From: Chloroflexota bacterium
GTDB taxonomy: Archaea; Iainarchaeota; Iainarchaeia; Iainarchaeales; GCA-2688035
NCBI GenBank assembly: GCA_017610335.1
Contig: JAFCCG010000006.1
Location: 1 to 45,988 of the forward strand
Reading direction: 5' to 3'
Length of the DNA stretch: 45,988 nucleotides
Position 1 is the stretch's first letter. Each line of letters starts with the position of its first letter. The notes beneath the pieces were generated by a model that worked only from the letters and a program-made list of their open reading frames with translations, was not told the DNA's origin and searched no databases. A program made the translations under genes and the position numbers. Below are positions 1 through 7,480 of the stretch, in pieces.

Positions 1-206
1 GCAGCCTTCACATTTTTGTATGGAATGCTTTTTTCACTAATGATTTTTTTAGCTTCTTGCTTTGATCTGGCTTTTAGGGCTTCTGTAGTAATAGTCTCCA
101 ATCGTCCCTTTTCCAGGTTTATTATTACATCAAAAACTTTGCCTTTGTACTCGGCATCGCTAGTGTAAATATCCATTCCAAACAGTTTTGATAAGCGCAG
201 TGTCAT
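1..206 (-). CDS. PRC-barrel domain protein (partial, runs off left edge)
   Basis: The minus strand reads from an ATG at 204-206 to the window edge without a stop, about 68 residues. The start (MTLRLSKLFGMDIYTSDAEY, then KGKVFDVIINLEKG) follows the PRC-barrel pattern: a short beta strand, a 'D-x-x-x-x-G-K-V-x-D-V' turn, and a following strand. PRC-barrel proteins are small beta-barrel domains found in RNA-processing and photosynthetic proteins; in archaea stand-alone copies are common and their role is unclear. A strong ribosome site (AAGGAGGGG) lies a few bases before the ATG, with a TATA box about 45 bp upstream. Only the N-terminal part is visible, so any extra domain is unknown. Confidence 0.75.
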   Translation of the reverse strand, partial: MTLRLSKLFGMDIYTSDAEYKGKVFDVIINLEKGRLETITTEALKARSKQEAKKIISEKSIPYKNVKA

Positions 207-245
207 TTTTGCCCCTCCTTAAATTTTACTATAATAATAATTCCT

Positions 246-259
246 TTAAAGTATATAAG
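246..259 (-). promoter_or_regulatory. TATA-box promoter for the PRC-barrel gene
   Basis: Read on the minus strand, CTTATATACTTTAAAG is a good archaeal TATA box placed about 45 nt before the PRC-barrel ATG, leaving a leader of roughly 20 nt that contains the GGAGG ribosome site. The rest of 207-498 is AT-rich with no further gene I can support. Confidence 0.5.
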
Positions 260-498
260 CGTTTTGGTTGTTCTCCTACCTAAAAACAAGAAGAAGAACA
301 CATTTCTACATAATCTTTTCTTCTCAAATTCATCTACCCCCTACACCAAATATCCCTTATACATAATCTTATTTTTCCCTTATTTTTACATCTATTGCTT
401 CTAATTAACATTTCCCTATTTATACATAAAAAAAGACAGTTTTCATTTTAGGTTTCTTTTAAATTTTTTTTGCTTCCTATTTTTTAGAGTGTGCTGTT

Positions 499-774
499 AT
501 GGTGGTTGAGTTTATACAGGATGGGCTTTTCTTAAGGACAAAACCGGTTAATGCGCTGATTGCCTTAAGCAGAGAAGAACAGGCTTGGTATGCCTCTTCT
601 CTTGCAAAAGAAATTGACTGTACATTTCCTCATATAATCAAACTTCTTTCAAAATTTAAAGAACTTGGGCTTGTTTCATTTAAACCCGAAGGGCGCAAAA
701 AACTTGTTTTTTTAACTCCAAAAGGCCGAAAAATATCAGCAGATTTTTGCAGGCTTTCTGTTAGTTTATCTTAA
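499..774 (+). CDS. Winged-helix DNA-binding protein
   Basis: A 91-residue protein with the layout of a single winged-helix domain. Around residues 25-75, a helix (EEQAWYASSLAKEIDCT), a recognition helix (FPHIIKLLSKFKELGLV) and a wing (FKPEGRKKLVFLTPKGRKI) match MarR/ArsR-type folds, in which 'T-x-x-G' closes the wing. It probably acts as a transcription regulator binding DNA as a dimer. No ribosome site is visible, consistent with a leaderless message, though the TATA box is weak. It converges on the recombinase gene. The effector and target are not apparent. Confidence 0.65.
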   Translation: MVVEFIQDGLFLRTKPVNALIALSREEQAWYASSLAKEIDCTFPHIIKLLSKFKELGLVSFKPEGRKKLVFLTPKGRKISADFCRLSVSLS

Positions 775-861
775 ATTTTGTAATTCTATTCTTAAATTAG
801 TGGAAGTGCGGGGGCTCTCTTTTTCAAATTTTTTCTTTGCCGGCATTTAATGCCAAACTAT

Positions 862-3003
862 TCATAATCGATCTAACGGGCTTTTGACTTTTTTTAATTC
901 TGCTGTGCTTACCCTGGTGTATATTTGGGTTGTACTCAGGTCATTGTGCCCTAAAAGTTCCTGTATTTTCCTGATGTTTTCACCAGCTTCCAGAAGGTGT
1001 GTAGCGTAAGAGTTATGCATAACAAAACCGTCGGCTACAAAATTTTCGTTCTTTTTAACTGAAAAGTCAAATACCTTTGCCCTGCCCTTTTTCTTTAATA
1101 TTTTTTTGATTCTTAACCACTTGAAGTTATCTCCAATCAATGACCTAAGTGCGTAATTCTCTTCTTCAAAACCCTCCATATGCTTGGTTTCGCTCAAAAT
1201 TTTTTCAACAGTTTCTCTTACCGGTGTAATTTTTTTAATGTATCTTTTAAAATGTCTTATTTTTTGCTTGTTTTGTATTTTGTAAATAGCACCTTGTTTA
1301 TCCTCTTTTAACTTTAAGTGTATTTTTTCTAAAACTTTTTGGGCCGGTATTTTTTCTCCAACAAACAACAATTCTGTTTTTAGCTTTTTTAGTGTCGGAA
1401 CCGTTTTTATGAATAAGAGCTGATCTGGTTTATGCAGGATAGCTAAATACAACCTAGTGTGCTTTATTATTTTTCCCTGAGGCAATTTAACCCGTCTGTT
1501 TCTACTATATAAATGGGAATCTATTCCTAAGTGCAATAATAATGCTTGTATATCTTTTAGCAGTTCTTTGCTTGCTGAAAAAAACCTTATTGTTCCTTCA
1601 TTTCCTTCTGCGTCATAAAAACCGGCTAGAAAAAATCGGATTTCCTCAATAGACGATTTGAACAATTCTTTCGGAACCCTTTTCAAAGGGGCTCTTACTG
1701 CCATTCCTTTGTTTTTTAAGTTTTCAACGAGTTTTTTTGAGTAGTGTATTAACTCAAAACTCTTTGAATTTCTATTCCGAACAACAAATGGTTTTTTCCC
1801 TAATTCTTTTTCAAATAGGGTTTGGTAAAATTTTAAGAAAAGTTTGTTTTTATCACTAATAATTATCCCTCTTTGGCTTTCGCTAACTGTTCCGCCCCCT
1901 AAAATATAACCAAGCATTCTCCACCAATCAACCGTTTTTGTGGGTTTTCCCTGTAAGGGTATTTTTTTAAGCCCCAGTACCCAATCTCCTGCCTTTAGGT
2001 CGCCTGCGCAGGCCTCTGCAAGACCGTTTTTACTTGTTGTAAAAAAACGATGTTCGGGGGTGCAGGTAATGCAATACCCCCCTGCCCAAATCTCTAAACA
2101 TTCTTCGGCACCCTGTTTTTCTTTTCCAACAAGAGCGGCATTTATTACTTTGTTAGAATTCCAATCAACGCTTTGGACCAGTGTGGGTTTTTGTTGAAGA
2201 TATAATTCAGACGCAGAAAGAACTCCTTCTTTTGTAAAAACCCTCGTTTTTGATTCTATACAGTGCCGTAAGGTGTGTGGCGTAACCTTTTTTTGAATTC
2301 CTGCTTTTTCTGCTGCTTTTTTTACAACTCTTTGTACAGTGTCTGAGGAAAGTGGTTTCCCATTTTTTTTACTGAAAACAAAAGGGCTTTTGATTTTTTT
2401 CTTTTTGAGATATTTATTTATATGTTTTAACCATTCTTTTGACAAAATTATTATTCTGTCCTTGTTTCCTTTTCCTCCTCTTATTGAGGCAATTCTTTCT
2501 TTAAAATTCAGGTTCTCTGTTTTGAGTTTTACACATTCACTTACTCTGCAGCCTGAGCTGTAAAGAAATTCTACCATTAACCTATCTCTTTTTGCAGGTG
2601 CCGCCTTTATCAAATCTTTTACTTCTCTCTGACTAAGCACCAATGGCAACTTTTTTGCCTTTTTTGCAATTTTTATATCATCAACTATTTTTTTACGCAT
2701 TACTTTATGGAAGAAAAAATGCAGTGCTGCGTGAACTAATGCGAGAGTTGCATTACTTACATTTCCTTTCTCTTTTTTTTCTGCAAGGAATTCAACCAGG
2801 GCGTCTCTTTCTGTTTGTTCAATTGGCTTTTTTAAAAATCTGGCAAACTCGTTAAAATAACACAAATACATTTTTACAGTCCTTAAACTATAGCCGCTTA
2901 CTACCAGCTCCTGTCTTAACTTTTTAGCCCATGCCTCATTTCCAAGCCCTTCTTTAGGCACTTTTTCATTTATTCTTTCAGAAGGTGTTGCGGCATAATC
3001 CAT
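862..3003 (-). CDS. XerA/XerC-D-type tyrosine recombinase precursor with an intein
   Basis: A 713-residue precursor. Residues 1-247 plus 665-713 form a 296-residue tyrosine recombinase: SAM-like N-terminal DNA-binding domain (about 20-105), then the catalytic domain with Arg153 (SSGCRVSE), Lys178 (GGKGNKDR), His243-x-x-Arg246 (HTLRH), His686 (LLGHNDLS) and nucleophile Tyr695 (QIYTRV). The joined length is typical of archaeal XerA, which resolves chromosome dimers at a dif site. Residues 248-664 are an intein lying directly behind the H-x-x-R box, so the recombinase should be inactive until splicing restores [15 protein letters not shown], a perfect family match. Upstream DNA is A-rich with a weak TATA. 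I did not find a convincing dif site. Confidence 0.93.
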   Translation of the reverse strand: MDYAATPSERINEKVPKEGLGNEAWAKKLRQELVVSGYSLRTVKMYLCYFNEFARFLKKPIEQTERDALVEFLAEKKEKGNVSNATLALVHAALHFFFHKVMRKKIVDDIKIAKKAKKLPLVLSQREVKDLIKAAPAKRDRLMVEFLYSSGCRVSECVKLKTENLNFKERIASIRGGKGNKDRIIILSKEWLKHINKYLKKKKIKSPFVFSKKNGKPLSSDTVQRVVKKAAEKAGIQKKVTPHTLRHCIESKTRVFTKEGVLSASELYLQQKPTLVQSVDWNSNKVINAALVGKEKQGAEECLEIWAGGYCITCTPEHRFFTTSKNGLAEACAGDLKAGDWVLGLKKIPLQGKPTKTVDWWRMLGYILGGGTVSESQRGIIISDKNKLFLKFYQTLFEKELGKKPFVVRNRNSKSFELIHYSKKLVENLKNKGMAVRAPLKRVPKELFKSSIEEIRFFLAGFYDAEGNEGTIRFFSASKELLKDIQALLLHLGIDSHLYSRNRRVKLPQGKIIKHTRLYLAILHKPDQLLFIKTVPTLKKLKTELLFVGEKIPAQKVLEKIHLKLKEDKQGAIYKIQNKQKIRHFKRYIKKITPVRETVEKILSETKHMEGFEEENYALRSLIGDNFKWLRIKKILKKKGRAKVFDFSVKKNENFVADGFVMHNSYATHLLEAGENIRKIQELLGHNDLSTTQIYTRVSTAELKKVKSPLDRL
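1012..2262 (-). mobile_element. Intein with a LAGLIDADG endonuclease domain (residues 248-664 of the recombinase)
   Basis: A 417-residue intein. It starts at Cys248 ([13 protein letters not shown], block A), has block B with TPEH at 315-318, endonuclease motifs at 364-371 (LGYILGGG) and 459-467 (LAGFYDAEG), and ends with block F and G (KVFDFSVKK...VADGFVMHN) at His663-Asn664. The next extein residue is Ser665. Thus all the splicing residues are present: Cys1, block B Thr and His, the penultimate His, the terminal Asn and a +1 Ser. In the first LAGLIDADG motif the acidic residue expected before the last Gly is Gly370, so cleavage is probably lost or weak, while Glu466 in the second motif is kept. 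Splicing looks intact; homing looks decayed. Confidence 0.92.
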
Positions 3004-3093
3004 GTTATTATTTAGGCTTCTTTGTTTTTATTTTTTTGCTATGGCAAAAGTAACTCTTTAATATCTTTTCATTCTTATTTTCTTTTGATTAAC

Positions 3094-3321
3094 ATGCCTA
3101 AAAAAGCAAAACTTAAACCTCGGCCAGAAGGAAAGATTGAAAAGTCAGGCGATAAGGAATGGACCGAATGGTATAATGGTCTAGATGTTAAGGAGCATGA
3201 AAAGCACCTTGCTCAATTAGGTCTTGACAAAGATGACATTGAAGAATGGGAGGAGACTGAAGGATTTAAAAAACCTGAAAATAAAAAGAAGGAAAATATT
3301 GCCAGCAAAAGTAATAAATAA
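3094..3321 (+). CDS. Small charged hypothetical protein
   Basis: A 75-residue soluble protein rich in Lys, Glu and Trp (MPKKAKLKPRPEGK..., then EWTEWYNGLDVKEHEKHLAQLG), with a Lys/Asn-rich tail. I do not recognise the family. The ATG at 3094 is chosen over an upstream in-frame start because a TATA-like CTTTAATATC lies roughly 30-40 bp before it and the upstream codons are uncharacteristic. It is divergent from the recombinase gene. Confidence 0.6.
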   Translation: MPKKAKLKPRPEGKIEKSGDKEWTEWYNGLDVKEHEKHLAQLGLDKDDIEEWEETEGFKKPENKKKENIASKSNK

Positions 3322-3430
3322 TTTTACAACCATATCTTTTTCCATGTTGCTTGCAGTTTCAACTGGTTCTTGTTGCCCTTTTGCAGAAACCAAGTTTAGT
3401 TAATTAAAAATTTTATCCCTTTTTAGACAA

Positions 3431-3825
3431 ATGGTTGACGGTACAGAAATAATGTTTCCAAAACCCTTTGACTTAATCAATTTCAATTCTGAGGAAAAAA
3501 TGGCCAAAATCCTTAACCAATTCGGGTTTGTTTCCATCCATTACCCTTTTGGCAAGTATGTTACACGCTATGAGCTGTGGCATTAATCCAAGGGAATTCC
3601 TCCAACTAAAAGGGAAAATAAAGCAAGTGCATGTAAATTCCACGCCTGCGTTTGGAAAGAAAGCAGAGCTCTGTTTCTTGGTCAATTCTTCTTCAGACGC
3701 GGTCACAATGGCAAAGCCTGTTTTGAGGAAACTTAGGGGCTCGGTTTGGGGTTATTGAATCAACATCCAAAGGAAACCCTCGGAGAAAAATTGAAAGAGA
3801 AATTGCTCTTCTCAGGCGTCTGTAA
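3431..3825 (+). pseudogene. Broken gene with two frameshifts
   Basis: Three consecutive frames give one protein-like stretch. The first opens with an ATG at 3431 (MVDGTEIMFPKPFDLINFN...) and stops at TAA near 3586. The second covers about 3560-3735 (NPREFLQLKGKIKQVHVNST...VTMAKPVL). The third runs from about 3735 to TAA at 3823-3825 (ARFGVIESTSKGNPRRKIER...). Each shift moves in the same direction. The sum would be a protein of about 130 residues of unknown family. The pieces could in part be chance ORFs, and assembly indels could mimic this, so the function cannot be given. Confidence 0.45.
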
Positions 3826-3832
3826 ATTTGTT

Positions 3833-4066
3833 CTACTCCGAAATTGATGCGTAATGAATAAGTTGTCTTGCTTGAATTCCTAATACCAATCCACCAATTC
3901 CTGCAAACCAAGCCGCAAAGTAATACATAAAAGCAATTTCGTTTCCACCTGTAGTCATATGCATTAGGATTCCTTGCACCATGCTCCAGACAAAAAGAGT
4001 TGCAAATGCGACACCTAGGATAAAATAGAAGGCGCCCTTCAAAAACATGAATCTTACTTTCTCCAT
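3833..4066 (-). CDS. Small membrane protein with two transmembrane helices
   Basis: A 77-residue protein beginning MEKVRFMFLKGAFYFILG. Two hydrophobic segments, about residues 10-30 and 46-65, are separated by a short loop (HMTTGGNEIAFMYY). The ATG at 4066 is preferred over an upstream in-frame ATG because a TATA box (GTTTAAAAAG on the minus strand) lies about 27 nt upstream, fitting a leaderless message. Unknown family; likely an integral membrane protein of the cytoplasmic membrane. Confidence 0.6.
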   Translation of the reverse strand: MEKVRFMFLKGAFYFILGVAFATLFVWSMVQGILMHMTTGGNEIAFMYYFAAWFAGIGGLVLGIQARQLIHYASISE

Positions 4067-4175
4067 ACTGTTATTTACTAAAAACAATCTCTTTTTAAAC
4101 AGTTTAACTGTATATTAATACAACACGAGTCCTACTTATAAGTGTTTTTTTATAGTATAAACTGAGGTGTGAGAT

Positions 4176-4331
4176 ATGGATATGGGAATAGATGAAGAAA
4201 TGAGACAGCAGTTGCTTGCTGAGGAATTCAAGCTCAGGAAAAAGCAGCCACCTGCATGGACTATGCAGAAATACAGAAAATACGCTAATTTTGGCGCAAA
4301 CAGAAAGAAGAAAGAAGAAACCAAAAACTAA
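4176..4331 (+). CDS. Small basic protein (51 aa)
   Basis: This short gene encodes MDMGIDEEMRQQLLAEEFKL... followed by a basic tail with RKKQPPAWTMQKYRKYANFG. A ribosome site (GAGGTG) sits 6 nt before the ATG and a TATA-like CTTATAAG lies about 40 bp upstream, which supports real expression. One acidic helix is followed by a basic, aromatic-rich segment, as in small nucleic-acid- or ribosome-associated proteins, but the family is not recognised. Confidence 0.6.
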   Translation: MDMGIDEEMRQQLLAEEFKLRKKQPPAWTMQKYRKYANFGANRKKKEETKN

Positions 4332-4475
4332 GCCCACTGGGCATCTACATAATCCTTTTGAGTTTTTGATATTCTTCAAAAATTCTTTTTTTTAAAAAAC
4401 TATTTTAAAAACGGTCTTTGCTTAACTTTAAAAAGCATTTGCTGGAGTAATGTTTTTACCCATAAGGGTGTAAAA

Positions 4476-4562
4476 ATGGAATTAAGGGCAGAAATAAAAT
4501 TACAGTCTTTTTCTGGCATTTTATTTAAAAAGATCTTAATTTCCTTAATTGGAGGTAATTAA
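4476..4562 (+). CDS. Possible 28-residue leader ORF upstream of the TRAM gene
   Basis: ATG at 4476 opens a 28-codon frame (MELRAEIKLQSFSGILFKKI...) that ends at TAA 4560-4562, one base before the TRAM gene start. Its last codons contain the TRAM ribosome site GGAGGT. A GGGTG sequence lies just before its ATG. This arrangement allows translational coupling, but the length is too short to prove coding. Confidence 0.25.
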   Translation: MELRAEIKLQSFSGILFKKILISLIGGN

Positions 4563-4563
4563 C

Positions 4564-5280
4564 ATGGCATATAGTCAGTATAATAGAAGAAGGTTTGAAG
4601 GCGAAAAGCCAGTAAACGAAGGAGAAACATATGATATAGTAATTGATGCTACAGGTGCAAAAGGAGATGGAATTGGCAAAGTCAAGGGCTTTGTTGTAAT
4701 AGTCCCCAATGCAAAACCAGGCCAAACAGTAAAAGTCAAAATTGACGCTGTAAGAGGCAAGGTTGCTTTTGGTACACTTGTTGGTGAAGCAGAAGCTACT
4801 CCTGCTGGAGAAGCGGCTGAAGAAGAAACTCCTAAGGGCGAACAAGCTGAAGAACCTGCTGAGGAAGAAGCAGCAGGCCAAGAAGAACCTGCTGAGGAAG
4901 AAAAAGCAGGCCAAGAAGAACCTGCTGAGGAAGAGCCTGCTGAGGAAGAAAAAGCAGACCAAGAAGAACCTGCTGAGGAAGAGCCTGCTGAGGAAGAAAA
5001 AGCAGACCAAGAAGAACCTGCTGAGGAAGAACCTGCTGAGGAAGAAAAAGCAGGCCAAGAAGAACCTGCTGAGGAAGAAAAAGCAGGCCAAGAAGAACCT
5101 GCTGAGGAAGAAAAAGCAGGCCAAGAAGAACCTGCTGAGGAAAAAGAAGCAGACCAAGAAGAGCCTGCTGAGGAAGAGCCTGCTGAGGAAGAGCCTGCTG
5201 AGGAAGAATCTGCTGAGGAAGAATCTGCTGAGGAAGAAGACGCTGAAGAAAAGCCTGAAGAAGACAAAAAGAAGGAATAA
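4564..5280 (+). CDS. TRAM-domain RNA-binding protein with a long acidic repeat tail
   Basis: A 238-residue protein. Residues 1-75 are a complete archaeal TRAM domain (GETYDIVIDATGAKGDGIGK, then VKGFVVIVPNAKPGQTVKVKI and VRGKVAFGTLV), a small beta-barrel that binds tRNA and other structured RNA; archaeal stand-alone TRAM proteins act like cold-shock RNA chaperones. The remaining roughly 160 residues are almost only Glu, Ala, Pro, Lys, Gln and Gly in repeats such as AEEEKAGQEEP and AEEEP. Stand-alone TRAM proteins normally end near residue 75, so the tail is unusual. The ATG at 4564 follows GGAGGTAATTAAC. Long frames seen in other registers here are shadows of the repeat. Confidence 0.85.
   Translation: MAYSQYNRRRFEGEKPVNEGETYDIVIDATGAKGDGIGKVKGFVVIVPNAKPGQTVKVKIDAVRGKVAFGTLVGEAEATPAGEAAEEETPKGEQAEEPAEEEAAGQEEPAEEEKAGQEEPAEEEPAEEEKADQEEPAEEEPAEEEKADQEEPAEEEPAEEEKAGQEEPAEEEKAGQEEPAEEEKAGQEEPAEEKEADQEEPAEEEPAEEEPAEEESAEEESAEEEDAEEKPEEDKKKE
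4840..5250 (+). repeat. Tandem repeats coding for the acidic tail of the TRAM protein
   Basis: Two nested units alternate: a 33-bp unit (GCTGAGGAAGAAAAAGC... coding AEEEKAGQEEP or AEEEKADQEEP) and a 15-bp unit (GCTGAGGAAGAGCCT coding AEEEP). All units are multiples of 3, so copy-number change alters tail length but not frame. Confidence 0.9.
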
Positions 5281-5389
5281 TTCTATTTTTTTTGGGGCGG
5301 TTTCCCCAATATTTCATTTTTTTAAGTTGTTTTCCAAAACAAATATACTTAAATTTATCATTTCTCTTAATATTGACGAGGTGGGTATT

Positions 5390-5551
5390 TTGTCATTAAT
5401 AACTACTACTGAAAGACGTGTTGGGAATTTTGCGGAAAAAAAGACATGGCGTTGTCTGTATTGTGGAAAGGATATTGAAAATCCAACTGATTTGTACAGC
5501 CGGCGTTTTTGTACTGTTTCTTGCAAGGATGCATATTTCAGTCCCTTTTAA
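5390..5551 (+). CDS. Small zinc-ribbon protein with TTG start
   Basis: A 53-residue protein with two Cys pairs: WRCLYCGKDI (C-x-x-C) and RRFCTVSCKDAYF (C-x-x-x-C), separated by about 18 residues, consistent with one zinc site of the MYM/TRASH-like kind. No ATG is available; TTG at 5390 is chosen because GAGGTG ends 6 nt before it. A TATA-like AATATACTTAAAT lies about 45 bp upstream. Function unknown; possibly nucleic-acid binding. Confidence 0.6.
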   Translation: MSLITTTERRVGNFAEKKTWRCLYCGKDIENPTDLYSRRFCTVSCKDAYFSPF

Positions 5552-5651
5552 TCAATGTAACTTTCTTTAAAAAAAAATTTCAAAAAACAGCTTTAGCCAA
5601 TTCAATTTTCAAAAAAGCAGATTTAAATACTTTGAACGCAGCAATTTTATT

Positions 5652-5936
5652 ATGCCTCATCGTGTAGCAAATTTTTTTGACAAGCTTGTAAAAGCCATTC
5701 CAATAATTCTTACAAAAATCGGCACCATTTTAATGCTTATTTTTGTAGTTGGAATGATTGCAGGTTATCTTGTTTTTGCAATAGGATTAACTCCTGCAAT
5801 TTTTCTAATTCCGATACTTGCAATGTTTGTAATGTGGTACAGGCTTGATGAAGGAGTAATTCTCTTAATCTTGCTTGCCTTACTTGTTATAGTTTTTCCA
5901 GAACTTTTTAATGATTTATTTTCTGCACTTCTTTGA
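5652..5936 (+). CDS. Small integral membrane protein
   Basis: A 94-residue hydrophobic protein with three likely membrane spans: about residues 20-44 (IGTILMLIFVVGMIAGYLVF), 46-62, and 68-88 (VILLILLALLVIVFPELF). A TATA box (TTTAAATAC) about 28 nt before the ATG and no ribosome site indicate a leaderless message. The family is not recognised. Confidence 0.65.
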   Translation: MPHRVANFFDKLVKAIPIILTKIGTILMLIFVVGMIAGYLVFAIGLTPAIFLIPILAMFVMWYRLDEGVILLILLALLVIVFPELFNDLFSALL

Positions 5937-5971
5937 AAACATTTAATTACTTTACCCGATACTAGTTTGTA

Positions 5972-6361
5972 ATGCGCTATTCATTCTCTGCCCCTTGGAC
6001 TGAAAAGACCAAAGAAATAGTAAAAGCACTCGAATTTGACCATATATGTATTGAAAGAATAGCATGTGTTGAAAGTAGTGGCACAAAAACACGCAGGGTG
6101 ATTGCAAGAATTCACACTCTTGGAAAGGTACTACAGCTTGGCATGCAGCAAAAACCCTGTTACGTAATAGAATTAATTACAGAGCAATTTGGAATGCAAT
6201 CTCCTGAAGATCAGACAAAAACAATAATTCACGAGCTATTGCACATACCACACAGTTTTGGCGGAGGCTTCCGACACCACAAGCCATATGTAAACAAAAA
6301 AATAGTAGAAATAGAATTCAAAAGACTGCAAAACACAGTCTTTGAATTTCAAAAAAAATAA
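5972..6361 (+). CDS. Predicted zinc metallopeptidase-like protein
   Basis: A 129-residue protein with an H-E-x-x-H motif at residues 87-91 (IIHELLHIPHSF) followed by a Gly-rich turn and further His at 102-103 (GGGFRHH), a layout like small archaeal and phage putative metallopeptidases. The N-terminal half (residues 1-75) is an alpha/beta region without a known motif (IERIACVESSG...). His87, His91 and one downstream His would bind zinc and Glu88 would activate water. Substrate unknown. It follows the small membrane gene after 35 bp, but a separate promoter is possible. Confidence 0.6.
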   Translation: MRYSFSAPWTEKTKEIVKALEFDHICIERIACVESSGTKTRRVIARIHTLGKVLQLGMQQKPCYVIELITEQFGMQSPEDQTKTIIHELLHIPHSFGGGFRHHKPYVNKKIVEIEFKRLQNTVFEFQKK

Positions 6362-6402
6362 AAAAGTCGCATTGACTCTATTTAACAGAATTGAAGCAAA
6401 AT

Positions 6403-6708
6403 TTACTCTAAAACAGTTAATGTGCCAAATTTACCAGCACTAACCTGTTTGTTTCCTTGGAATTCTGAGCACCAGCCTTTTTCAATTTTTATCTTTGTTC
6501 CGTCCTTAACCTTGTCAATTTCATCATTCCACAAGGAAACAGTTACTTCGTTGCCGTCTGCATCCTTTGCTGCTGCAGAACAAACTTTTCCAGAACTTCT
6601 TTCGTTTGCAAATTCTCTTGTTTCGCCTTTGCTGACAATTTCAAGTTCTATTTCATCAACAGCTGCTCTTGAATAAAACACCCCTGTTTTGATTTTCTTC
6701 AAAAACAT
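6403..6708 (-). CDS. OB-fold nucleic-acid-binding protein, RPA/SSB-like
   Basis: A 101-residue beta-rich protein. The order of strands (REFANERSSGKVCSAAAKDADG, then VTVSLWNDEIDKVKDGTKIKI and KVSAGKFGTLTVLE-like end) matches the OB fold of archaeal RPA subunits, with the signature 'V-x-L-W-x-x-x-x-x-x-V-x-x-G'. It probably binds single-stranded DNA or RNA. A TATA-like TATATAATTAATT lies about 55-65 bp before the ATG, with AGGTTG as a weak ribosome site. Confidence 0.65.
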   Translation of the reverse strand: MFLKKIKTGVFYSRAAVDEIELEIVSKGETREFANERSSGKVCSAAAKDADGNEVTVSLWNDEIDKVKDGTKIKIEKGWCSEFQGNKQVSAGKFGTLTVLE

Positions 6709-7118
6709 GAAAACAACCTGGTCCCCAACAAGTGTGAAAAGGCCATTTCATTGTTTTAATTAATTATATATTGGCGAATAGAATTTAAATACCTTCCCTA
6801 ACCAGATTTCCGGTAAAAAAAGACCTGTCAAATTCATTCCTCTCCAAATTTTTTTTCACTCAGCTCAAAAAACAACAATCCCCTCAAAAAACCAAAATCG
6901 CTTCAAACCCCTTTATATCAAAAGAAACCCATCTTATACATAACCCTTTCTTCATTTTCCTGGCCAAAAAAATTTTTGAAAAATTTTCTCTTTGCGTTTT
7001 GACCTTTTTTGTTTTGAAAACCCCTAACTCTAACTTCTTTAAAGCACAAAGACCGCAAAATGGTTCATTTTTCGCATTTCTTTCTCCCTAAAAGGTTTAG
7101 AATAATAACAACAGCCAC
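6709..7118. other. 410-bp AT-rich gap without a clear gene
   Basis: The right end of the OB-fold gene's promoter lies at about 6760-6775. Beyond it I see long A/T runs and no frame with protein-like composition on either strand. No tRNA-like T-arm was found. Confidence 0.4.
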
Positions 7119-7129
7119 CTAAGTGGCTT
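7112..7129 (-). terminator. Hairpin AGCCAC-CTAA-GTGGCT
   Basis: A perfect 6-bp stem with a 4-nt loop sits at the end of the minus-strand gene remnant and is followed on that strand by a T-rich run. It could be a leftover terminator. Confidence 0.35.
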
Positions 7130-7380
7130 TGCTTTTCATTTTGGGGTTTTTCAGGGCTTGTAAATGGCGTTTCCTGTCTTTTTCTGGCATGTGCAGAAAA
7201 TTGGCCTGGGCTTTTCTTCGCCCGCCGGGATTTTTAGTCAAGTTTTGGCCCTGGCCTGAACCATTTTCCCGGAATTTTTTCCCATAGCTTTTCCACGAGA
7301 GAACTCACTGTTCCAAAACAACTTCCTTCAGTGAACCAGTCAATGAAAAAGGGTTTAAACTCATCTTCTACATAACTGAT
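7119..7380 (-). pseudogene. Possible decayed gene fragment
   Basis: On the minus strand, 7380 down to 7234 reads a protein-like stretch without a start codon (VEDEFKPFFIDWFTEGSCFG...IPGKWFRPGPKL). A second frame from about 7250 to the stop at 7119 continues with GRRKAQANFLHMPEKDRKRH...NPKMKSKAT. Together these resemble a gene that lost its start and gained a frameshift. The family is not recognised and chance cannot be excluded. Confidence 0.3.
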
Positions 7381-7480
7381 TTAGGTTGGTTTTTTGGGCT
7401 TTAAGGTTCAAAACCCTCCCAGGGCTTTGAACTTGCATGGTAGCACTTTAATATTCCTTTTTCCTTAATATTTCTTTACT

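Noticed and set aside
4525-5551. Several long open frames on both strands across the TRAM repeat
   Set aside because: They arise because the repeat units keep all frames open; only the TRAM frame has a known domain and a ribosome site. The true zinc-ribbon gene starts at 5390.
7395-7435. T-arm-like GGTTCAAAACC as part of a tRNA
   Set aside because: The stem does not close to five pairs and no acceptor, D-arm or anticodon arm can be found around it.
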